This document shows, one piece after another, positions 5,790 through 13,935 of a DNA stretch of 16,288 nucleotides. The notes under the pieces are model-generated. The model had not been told where the DNA came from and did not search any database. It saw only the letters and a list, made by a program, of their open reading frames with translations. The position numbers and the translations under genes were made by a program. The DNA comes from Balneolaceae bacterium (GTDB lineage: Bacteria; Bacteroidota; Rhodothermia; Balneolales; Balneolaceae), in contig SKZL01000137.1 in NCBI GenBank assembly GCA_007127395.1, positions 1 to 16,288 on the forward strand, read 5' to 3'. Numbering within the stretch: the first letter of the stretch is position 1; the number at the start of each line of letters is the position of its first letter.

Positions 5790-8486
5790 CTACTCGAATG
5801 ACTGATCCAAATCCACCAGCTGTTCGTTTAATTTTTCGAGTTTCACTTCTGCCTCGGCCATTTTCTGTCTCTCTTTCTCCACTACATCAGGAGGGGCATT
5901 TTGGACGAACTTATCATTGGATAATTTCTTTTTGAGGCCGTTCAGATAACCACTGACATTCTCCATCTCCTTCTGCAGCTTCTCTTTTTCTTTTTCAAGG
6001 TCTATGAGTCCGGCCAATGGAATATATATTTCAGTTCCATTCACCATTGCGGAGGCGGAAGCTTTGGGTTTATCTATCTGATTATCAAAAGTAATAGTCT
6101 CAACCGGTAGTAGGCGTCTATACACCCAATCAACTTTTGAGAGATCTTCAGCATCAAGGTTTTTCCCGGGTTTGAGGATGATTTTGAGAGCACTCCGCGG
6201 AGGAAGGTTCATCTCTGACTGGATGTTTCTGATAGCTGAAATGTGGCTCTGAACATGTTGAAAGAGAGCGACTGATTCGTCATATAAATCTTCATCAGAG
6301 GATGGCCATGGGCTGATTGTAAGAGCCTGGTCCGGAGATCGCTGATCAAGTCTTTGCCAGATTTCTTCAGAAATAAAAGGCATAAACGGATGGAGCAACT
6401 TCATCAATGTTTCAAAGTAACCGAGTGCACGCTCAAGATTCTCTTTCGGCATGTTACTCCCGGGCTCATCCGACTTGGATACCTCAATGTACCAATCACA
6501 AAAATCGTCCCAGATCAGAGAGTAGATCTTTTTAAGAGCGTCATTTAATCGATACCGTTCAAAATCTTCATTCATGCCACGAATGGTAGACCGGATACGT
6601 CCAACCATCCATTTATCAGCCAAACTTACCGGATCTTCATGGCGTGGTTTGTATGAATGCCCCTCCTCCATATTCATTGTCAGAAACCTGAAGGCATTCC
6701 AGATTTTTGTGGAGAAGTTTCTACCCTGTTCACATAAATTTTCATCAAACAGGAGATCATTGCCTGCCGGTGAGGAGAAAAGCATTCCAACGCGCGTGCC
6801 GTCGGCACCATATTTTTCTATCAATACAAGCGGATCAGGAGAGTTGCCCAGTGATTTAGACATTTTCCGTCTCTTTTCATCCCGTACGATACCGTGGTAA
6901 TAGACATTACTGAAAGGCTTTTCATTTCTAAATGTATAACCCGCCATGATCATCCTGGCAACCCAGAAGAACATGATCTCCGGAGCCGTAACAAGATCCT
7001 GAGTAGGATAGTAGTATTGAATCTCTTCATTATCGGGATCCTTAAAACCATCAAAAACGGTTATGGGCCATAACCAAGACGAGAACCAGGTATCCAGTAC
7101 ATCTTCATCTTGCCGGATATCCTTCAAGTCAAGTTCACTGTTATTGGACTTTTTACGAGCCATTTTCAAGGCCTCATCAGCCGTTTTTGCAATCACATAT
7201 TCATCGTCCCCCTCTCCAAAGTACCACGCCGGTATCCGCTGGCCCCACCATAGCTGTCTGGAAATACACCAATCCCGGATGTTCTCCATCCAGTGCTGAT
7301 AACTGTTTTTGAATTTGGCCGGATGAAATTGGATATCGTCATTCATTACATGATCGAGTGCCGGTTTGCTCAGTTCATCCATTTTGCAAAACCACTGCAG
7401 CGACAAACGGGGTTCGATTACAGCATCTGTACGCTCTGAGTAACCCACCTTATTGGTCATCATCTCAGTTTTAACCAGATGGCCGCTCTCTTCAAGATCT
7501 TTGATAATTTTTTTTCTGGCTGCAAAACGATCTTCACCCGCATAAAAACCGATCGCATCGGAAACCGTCCCATCCGGATTTAACATGTCGATGACCTCCA
7601 GATCATATTTTTTGCCTATCTCGTAGTCATTGGGATCATGCGCAGGGGTAATTTTAAGGCATCCGGTCCCAAATTCCGGATCCACATAGTCATCGGCTAT
7701 CACTTTCACCTCACGGTTCACAATAGGGATAATGACTGTTTTGCCAATCAGAGATTTAAAGCGTTCATCCCCCGGGTTTACACAAACCGCTGTATCGGCC
7801 AGAATGGTTTCAGGACGGGTTGTTGCGATGGTGAGATATTGGTCGGACTCTTTGATCCGGTATCGTACATGATAAAATCCGGATTGAACTTCTTTGTGAA
7901 TCACCTCTTCATCGCTCAATGCTGTCTGAGCCGCCGGATCCCAGTTCACCATCCGTAATCCGCGATAGATATAACCGCGGTTGTAAAGATCGATAAAACA
8001 CTCAATGACGGCGTCATAGAGGTCATCTTCAAGTGTAAATCGGGTTCTTTCCCAATCACAGGAGGCACCCAGTTTTTTCAATTGCTCCAGTATGATTCCG
8101 CCATGTTCATTTGTCCAGTTCCAGGCATGTTGCAAAAACTCATCACGGCTCAGGTCACTCTTTTTGATCCCCTCTTTTCTGAGCTTCTGAACCACTTTGG
8201 CTTCAGTTGCAATGGAAGCATGATCAGTACCCGGCACCCAGCAGGCATTTTTTCCGGTCATTCTTGCGCGCCTGACCATCACGTCCTGAATGGTGTTGTT
8301 GAGCATATGCCCCATATGCAGAACACCGGTCACATTGGGCGGGGGGATCACCACTGCATAGGGTTCCCTGCTGTCAGGTTCAGAGTGGAAATAACCGTTC
8401 TGTTCCCAGTAATCTGTCCATTTTTTTTCATTGGCTGAATGGTCGTACAGTTTGGGAATGTCTGTATCGCTTGGACTGGATGTCAT
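5790..8486 (-). CDS. valS: Valyl-tRNA synthetase
   Basis: Class I aminoacyl-tRNA synthetase that charges tRNA-Val with valine and hydrolyses mischarged Thr-tRNA-Val. The protein is 898 aa (family ~880-950). The HIGH motif appears as HMGH (57-60) after 'PPPNVTGVL'. NWDPAAQTALSDEEV (181-195) leads into the CP1 editing domain, marked by ATTRPETILADTAV (221-234). The KMSKS signature is at 541-545 in RRKMSKSLGNSPDP. The anticodon-binding helical domain is at ~640-790. The last ~70 residues are a Lys/Glu-rich coiled coil (LIDLEKEKEKLQKEM...), the tRNA-clamping arm typical of ValRS. The full length is intact. The 122-bp gap to rsmB upstream could hold its own promoter, but I see no clear hairpin terminator there or in the 154 bp after the stop. 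No T-box-like leader is visible. Confidence 0.98.
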   Translation of the reverse strand: MTSSPSDTDIPKLYDHSANEKKWTDYWEQNGYFHSEPDSREPYAVVIPPPNVTGVLHMGHMLNNTIQDVMVRRARMTGKNACWVPGTDHASIATEAKVVQKLRKEGIKKSDLSRDEFLQHAWNWTNEHGGIILEQLKKLGASCDWERTRFTLEDDLYDAVIECFIDLYNRGYIYRGLRMVNWDPAAQTALSDEEVIHKEVQSGFYHVRYRIKESDQYLTIATTRPETILADTAVCVNPGDERFKSLIGKTVIIPIVNREVKVIADDYVDPEFGTGCLKITPAHDPNDYEIGKKYDLEVIDMLNPDGTVSDAIGFYAGEDRFAARKKIIKDLEESGHLVKTEMMTNKVGYSERTDAVIEPRLSLQWFCKMDELSKPALDHVMNDDIQFHPAKFKNSYQHWMENIRDWCISRQLWWGQRIPAWYFGEGDDEYVIAKTADEALKMARKKSNNSELDLKDIRQDEDVLDTWFSSWLWPITVFDGFKDPDNEEIQYYYPTQDLVTAPEIMFFWVARMIMAGYTFRNEKPFSNVYYHGIVRDEKRRKMSKSLGNSPDPLVLIEKYGADGTRVGMLFSSPAGNDLLFDENLCEQGRNFSTKIWNAFRFLTMNMEEGHSYKPRHEDPVSLADKWMVGRIRSTIRGMNEDFERYRLNDALKKIYSLIWDDFCDWYIEVSKSDEPGSNMPKENLERALGYFETLMKLLHPFMPFISEEIWQRLDQRSPDQALTISPWPSSDEDLYDESVALFQHVQSHISAIRNIQSEMNLPPRSALKIILKPGKNLDAEDLSKVDWVYRRLLPVETITFDNQIDKPKASASAMVNGTEIYIPLAGLIDLEKEKEKLQKEMENVSGYLNGLKKKLSNDKFVQNAPPDVVEKERQKMAEAEVKLEKLNEQLVDLDQSFE

Positions 8487-8608
8487 AAAAGTTCAGATCT
8501 GCAATAATTGTTGGATGCAATGTAAAAGCTAACCTGGCGAAATATCAAAGGATAATTTGTATAACGCCCGGATATAGAGCTTGTATGTAATAAAGGAACA
8601 CTTTTTAG

Positions 8609-9928
8609 CTATTTAACCCTGACCATTCGTACACCAAAATGACCGTCACAACCGTGGACATGTGGGAGTGTTTGATAAGCAAATCCATCCTCAGCTAACA
8701 CCTCCTCGGGCAGGAAATCTTCCAGTGATTCCAATTCGTAGTTGTCATATTTTTTCAGGAATGCTTGTATCTGGTCCCAATTCTCTTCAGGCTCAATCGA
8801 GCAGGTACTGTAAACCAGGCGTCCGCCTCTTTTCACATGGTTGGCGGCCTCATCCAGTAACTCTTCTTGAAGTTTTACAGCATTTTCCAAATCTTCTTCG
8901 GTTCGCTTCCATCTTAGATCCGCTCGTTTACTCAAAACACCGGTACCTGTGCATGGGGCGTCGAGCAGCAGGCCATCTGCAAGCTTCAGGTTCAACTCCC
9001 GAACGTCATCCTGTCTGATTTTGATATTCTCTGCATTGTAATCCATTGCACTTTGCGCAAGCATCTCAAGACGGCCGGGGTTGATATCCACAGCCATGAT
9101 AGACCCTTCACCATTCATCATGTCTGACATGACAATACTTTTGGTTCCCGGAGCGGCACAAAGATCATAAATGGTTTCCCCCGGTTGTGGATCCAGAATC
9201 GTAGGTGCAAAACCGGCAGCGATATCCTGAACAAGACAAACACCCTTCCTGATCAGATCTTTGGATATAAACGGAGCTACAGATTCCACCTTAAAATAAC
9301 CGGGAAGCCATTCGCTCTCTTCAAAAGGAATATCCAGCTTTTCCATTCGCAACTTAAAGTTGGAAGTTTTGGTTCTCAGATTGTTTACACGAACATAATA
9401 ATTGGGTCTCTGATTGTTGGCCTGCATCAACTGAAATGCCTCTCTCTCCCCAAAACGCTTGACCCACCTTTTGACCATCCACTCCGGATGAGAAAAAGTA
9501 GTTGCAATCAATTTTGTTCTATCTTTGTGAGCCGGCTTTGGTAATTTTTTGATGTCGCGCTGGATGTTTCTGAGTATTGCATTAACCAGATCTCCTGATT
9601 TTGAACCAAGCCTCAATTTAGTGATCTCCACAGCTTCATTGATAGATGCATAATCAGGTGTTCCGCCCATAAAGAGAAGCTCATAGAGACCCAGCCGAAG
9701 AATGTTTTTCAGAAGTGGTTTCATCTCTTCTACTTCAATGCTCGAGAAACTGTTCAGTATGAAGTCCAGATAGCTTCTGCGCCTGAGGATGTTCTGTACA
9801 TACTCCCTCACCTGAGCACGTTCTCTTGGTTCAAGCTCATTGGCTTCAGAGTAGTTTACATTTCCGTTTTCGTCAAATGTAATTAAAATGTCAATACTTA
9901 CAGATCGTGCAGTAGCTTCCGTTTCCAA
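8609..9928 (-). CDS. rsmB: 16S rRNA m5C967 methyltransferase
   Basis: SAM-dependent enzyme that makes 5-methylcytosine at position 967 (E. coli numbering) of 16S rRNA. The protein is 439 aa (E. coli 429). The N-terminal NusB-like helical RNA-binding domain spans ~5-125 ('ARSVSIDIL', 'ILRLGLYELLFM', 'ASINEAVEITKLRLGSKSGDLVNAILRNI'). The methyltransferase domain follows, with SAM motif I DLCAAPGTKS (255-264), acidic AVDIN (279-283), DAPCTGTG (323-330) with Cys326, and YSTCSIEPEEN (373-383) with the nucleophilic Cys376. The start is TTG at 9928: an in-frame TAG lies 9 bases upstream of it and no ATG lies near, while the chosen start preserves the NusB domain. It is the first gene of the long leftward block, so its promoter should lie in the 161-bp spacer shared with the divergent transporter gene. 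Confidence 0.96.
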   Translation of the reverse strand: METEATARSVSIDILITFDENGNVNYSEANELEPRERAQVREYVQNILRRRSYLDFILNSFSSIEVEEMKPLLKNILRLGLYELLFMGGTPDYASINEAVEITKLRLGSKSGDLVNAILRNIQRDIKKLPKPAHKDRTKLIATTFSHPEWMVKRWVKRFGEREAFQLMQANNQRPNYYVRVNNLRTKTSNFKLRMEKLDIPFEESEWLPGYFKVESVAPFISKDLIRKGVCLVQDIAAGFAPTILDPQPGETIYDLCAAPGTKSIVMSDMMNGEGSIMAVDINPGRLEMLAQSAMDYNAENIKIRQDDVRELNLKLADGLLLDAPCTGTGVLSKRADLRWKRTEEDLENAVKLQEELLDEAANHVKRGGRLVYSTCSIEPEENWDQIQAFLKKYDNYELESLEDFLPEEVLAEDGFAYQTLPHVHGCDGHFGVRMVRVK

Positions 9929-10089
9929 TGCTTTTGTCTATTATTTTGTTAAAATTCCGCTTGAAAAAAACTCGTTTCCCATGAAAAAGGGATAGTCCTA
10001 AATATAGAGCTTTGGCCGACTTTTTGCTAATTGAGCATGAACTAATTTGGGTATGTGATGTTAATCCTCGATCTCATTATATTTTTTAG
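9929..10089. promoter_or_regulatory. Divergent intergenic region rsmB / Na-Pi transporter gene
   Basis: A 161-bp AT-rich spacer between two head-to-head genes must hold both promoters. I see no Pho-box-like repeat and no convincing -35/-10 or TTTG...TAnnTTTG pair. The only symmetry is a weak element with arms TCCC and GGGA around 9977-9992. Confidence 0.3.
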
Positions 10090-11712
10090 ATGATCATGGA
10101 TTTTGAAATATGGATGTTTTTGGCCGGACTTGGCATTTTTCTGTTTGGAATGCATATGATGGAGGAGTCGATCAGGCTCCTGAGTGGAGGTGCGTTCAGG
10201 GCTTTAATTCGGCGCTATACCGGTACCCGTTTGAAAGCCATTCTGAGTGGCACTTTCAGTACAGCAATTTTACAGAGCAGTTCTGCTGTTTCACTGATGG
10301 TACTTGCTTTCGTAGGTGCGGGAATCATGTCTTTGACACAGGCTGTTGCTGTAATGATGGGGACCAAAATTGGCACCACTGCAACTGCCTGGATAGTGGC
10401 AGTTTTTGGATTCAAATTTAATATTGATGCCTTTTCACTTCCTTTGATTGGTATTGGAGGGTTGGGGATGATCGTGTTGGCCAAGTCGGCCCGATATGTT
10501 AATATCAGCAAGTTTCTGGTTGCATTTGGCTTTCTTTTTATGGGGCTTGACTACATGAAGGGAAGTGTGGATCAATTGTCGGAAGCTATTGACCCGGCGA
10601 TGTTTGCCGGGTACGGTGTTCTCCTCTTTGCGCTCTTTGGATTGGTGATGACCGCCATCATGCAAAGCAGCTCTGCAACTATAGCTATTGTACTTACAAT
10701 GCTATTTAGCGGGGTAATTGAATTTAAGGCCGGTGCCGCGATGGTGATAGGAGCAAATGTTGGCACAACGGTTACTGTGCTGCTTGGATCTATCGGTGAA
10801 CTCATATCCAAGAAACAGGCCGCAATAAGTCAGTTAATTTTTACAGTCACGACAGCGATTGTCACACTTCTGTTACTGGCTCCTCTTACATGGGTGGTAT
10901 TGGATCTGTTTAATTTTGAATCAAACCTTGTGTTGGGCCTTGCACTATTCCACTCAATCTTTAATGTGATTGGGGTGATAATGTTCTATCCGTTTATCGA
11001 TCGGGTTGCCGGATTATCAATGAAGATCATTCCGGAAAAAGAGGTTGCCTTGGGGAAGTACATGCACAAGACAGACGCAACTGTCACAGATGCAGGTATG
11101 GAAGCTTTCAGAAGGGAGATCATTCGTCAACTGAGATTTTCAATTGAATACATAAGGCAGATTATACTGCCAGGTGTAGTCGAAAAACAAGTGGCATATA
11201 ATGAACTGGAACAATATCACGCAGAAATCTTTGAATATTATACGAAGCTGGTATCTGTAGATATTGATGATCTGCATGCCGGAAAAGCGGAACAGCTTTT
11301 GAGGGCAAGCAGAAATATCATGAATGCATCCAGAAATCTGTTTGAGATGCGTGAAGAGCTCTCCATTTTAAAAAGTGAGATAGATCCGGCTCACCAGAAA
11401 GCATACAGCTCTATACAGGAAAGGTTCAAAAGAACTTTTGAAACAGGAAAAAAACTGGAACCTAAACTTAAAATAACAGAGGGATTAGCAGAAGAGATTG
11501 AGGAGCTTCGCATCTATATCGATCAGAACGACAAAAACTTCATTCAAATGTGTTCATCCATAATTTCATCCGGAAAATTTAAAAAAGCAGAAGTTACATT
11601 TTTGCTGATGATCAACAGAATGGTTACACAATCAAATAGAATGCTTGTTTTTGCAATGCGTGAACTGCTTGAGAGGATGGACTATCTGAAGCAAAATGAT
11701 GAGGGAAATTGA
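10090..11712 (+). CDS. Na/Pi cotransporter II-like protein with C-terminal PhoU-like domain
   Basis: Probable sodium-coupled phosphate transporter (or phosphate exporter, YjbB/NptA type) in the inner membrane, 540 aa. The transporter half (~1-310) has the family's inverted internal duplication: QSSSA at 62-66 with GTKIGTT at 91-97, and again QSSSA at 192-196 with GANVGTT at 221-227. About eight hydrophobic segments surround these motifs, including 5-22, 66-84, 98-108, 116-131, 140-153, 173-191, 197-210 and 245-272. The C-terminal ~200 residues (340-540) are soluble, helical and charged, and look like a PhoU domain, as in many YjbB-type proteins. Direction of transport cannot be told from sequence. 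The start could also be ATG 10096 (residue 3). The gene precedes atpD by 137 bp but probably has separate regulation. Confidence 0.88.
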   Translation: MIMDFEIWMFLAGLGIFLFGMHMMEESIRLLSGGAFRALIRRYTGTRLKAILSGTFSTAILQSSSAVSLMVLAFVGAGIMSLTQAVAVMMGTKIGTTATAWIVAVFGFKFNIDAFSLPLIGIGGLGMIVLAKSARYVNISKFLVAFGFLFMGLDYMKGSVDQLSEAIDPAMFAGYGVLLFALFGLVMTAIMQSSSATIAIVLTMLFSGVIEFKAGAAMVIGANVGTTVTVLLGSIGELISKKQAAISQLIFTVTTAIVTLLLLAPLTWVVLDLFNFESNLVLGLALFHSIFNVIGVIMFYPFIDRVAGLSMKIIPEKEVALGKYMHKTDATVTDAGMEAFRREIIRQLRFSIEYIRQIILPGVVEKQVAYNELEQYHAEIFEYYTKLVSVDIDDLHAGKAEQLLRASRNIMNASRNLFEMREELSILKSEIDPAHQKAYSSIQERFKRTFETGKKLEPKLKITEGLAEEIEELRIYIDQNDKNFIQMCSSIISSGKFKKAEVTFLLMINRMVTQSNRMLVFAMRELLERMDYLKQNDEGN

Positions 11713-11849
11713 GATTTTCAATTTCTGAAATTTTTGATTTTTGAAACAGAAGTGTCTACCTTTCTTAGCTGTAAGAAAAAAGAATTAATCAAGCTTTAGT
11801 ATTCTGATTAACCTTTCCCAAAAAGCCACTATAAAAAAGAACAGATTGA
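11713..11849 (+). promoter_or_regulatory. Leader/promoter region of atpDC
   Basis: A 137-bp AT-rich spacer. TTTG at 11733-11736, 20 bp, then TACCTTTC at 11757-11764 resembles the Bacteroidetes -33/-7 promoter (TTTG, TAnnTTTG) with one mismatch. A hairpin with 7-bp arms TTTCTTA (11761-11767) and TAAGAAA (11772-11778) and a 4-nt loop overlaps the -7 element. It is followed by A, not T, so it is not a terminator on this strand. No Shine-Dalgarno site precedes the atpD ATG. The promoter reading is tentative. Confidence 0.3.
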
Positions 11850-13343
<1,494 letters not shown>

Positions 13344-13387
13344 GCCATTTAATGAAGTCTTACTACTAATCGAACGGGTTATAGATC

Positions 13388-13786
13388 GTGCCAGAAAAGT
13401 TCAATACACAGTTTTTAACACCTGATGGCCCACTCTTTGAGGGAGAAGTCATGAGCGTGACACTTCCGGGGAGCCTTGGATCATTCCAGATTTTGAATGA
13501 TCACTCACCCATCGTCTCTTCACTTGGAATCGGAAAAATTGTGATCCAAGAAGAGGAAAAGCAGGAGACGATATATGCAGTCAGTGGTGGATTCATTGAA
13601 ATGAATAAGAATCAACTCACCATACTTGCTGAACGTGCGGAGGAGAAAACATCCATTGATAAAGATGAAGCACGTAAGCTCAGAGATGAGATTAAGTCAA
13701 AACTCAAAAACCTCAAGAAAGGCAGAGAGGAGTTTGAAGTTGAACTTGAAGTTGCAGAGAATCGTCTGCGAATTGCAGAACTTTAG
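13388..13786 (+). CDS. atpC: F1F0 ATP synthase subunit epsilon
   Basis: Central-stalk subunit that couples rotation and can inhibit ATP hydrolysis. The protein is 132 aa, the full two-domain size. The N-terminal beta-sandwich (~1-86) has LTPDGPLFEGEV, LPGSLGSFQILNDHSPIVSSL and YAVSGGFIEMNKN. The C-terminal helical hairpin (~88-132) is kept, whereas some Bacteroidetes epsilon subunits are shorter. At the position of the ATP-sensing motif I(L)DxxRA of Bacillus-type epsilon the sequence reads I90-D-K-D-E-A95, so the Arg is replaced by Glu, with Arg one residue after the Ala. ATP binding is therefore doubtful. The start is GTG at 13388, chosen because 'PEKFNTQFLTPDG' begins the fold normally; no Shine-Dalgarno site is evident. 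It ends 14 bp before a strong terminator. Confidence 0.96.
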   Translation: MPEKFNTQFLTPDGPLFEGEVMSVTLPGSLGSFQILNDHSPIVSSLGIGKIVIQEEEKQETIYAVSGGFIEMNKNQLTILAERAEEKTSIDKDEARKLRDEIKSKLKNLKKGREEFEVELEVAENRLRIAEL

Positions 13787-13800
13787 TCACTGAATTACGT

Positions 13801-13834
13801 AAGCCTGTATGTCAACACATACAGGCTTTTTTTT
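13801..13834 (+). terminator. Intrinsic terminator after atpC
   Basis: A perfect 12-bp stem, AAGCCTGTATGT (13801-13812) with ACATACAGGCTT (13817-13828), closes a 4-nt loop CAAC. A run of eight T (13827-13834) overlaps the end of the stem. It starts 14 bp after the atpC stop and ends the atpDC transcript. It is the only textbook rho-independent terminator in the window. Confidence 0.95.
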
Positions 13835-13935
13835 GATTCATTTGAAAGCTCTTTTCATTAAACGCATAAATTCTGACTTCCACTTTGTGGTTACAGGTTT
13901 TATGTCGCTCTTACCATTAATCTAACTAAAACCGA
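13835..13935 (+). promoter_or_regulatory. Upstream region of the metalloprotease gene
   Basis: This 101-bp spacer follows the terminator, so the protease gene needs its own promoter here. The best candidate is TTGAAA (13842-13847), 17 bp, then CATAAA (13865-13870), a partial sigma70-like match that leaves a 5' leader of roughly 60 nt. No operator-like symmetry and no Shine-Dalgarno site are visible. Confidence 0.25.

Noticed and set aside
5760..5790. Inverted repeat GATAAAT...ATTTATC at the valS stop codon as a terminator
   Set aside because: The arms are 7 bp, AT-only apart from the ends, separated by 17 bp and not followed by a T-run on the minus strand; likely chance.
6354..8438. Several plus-strand open frames of 64-118 codons inside valS
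   Set aside because: They are antisense to a complete, motif-rich ValRS and have no recognisable domains.
10215..10811. Minus-strand open frames opposite the Na/Pi transporter gene
   Set aside because: Shadows of a clearly coding membrane-protein gene; their hydrophobic composition reflects the complementary strand.
11720..11736. AATTT-CTG-AAATT hairpin with a T-run after the transporter gene as a terminator
   Set aside because: Five A-T pairs only, too weak to be called, though it leaves open how the transporter transcript ends.
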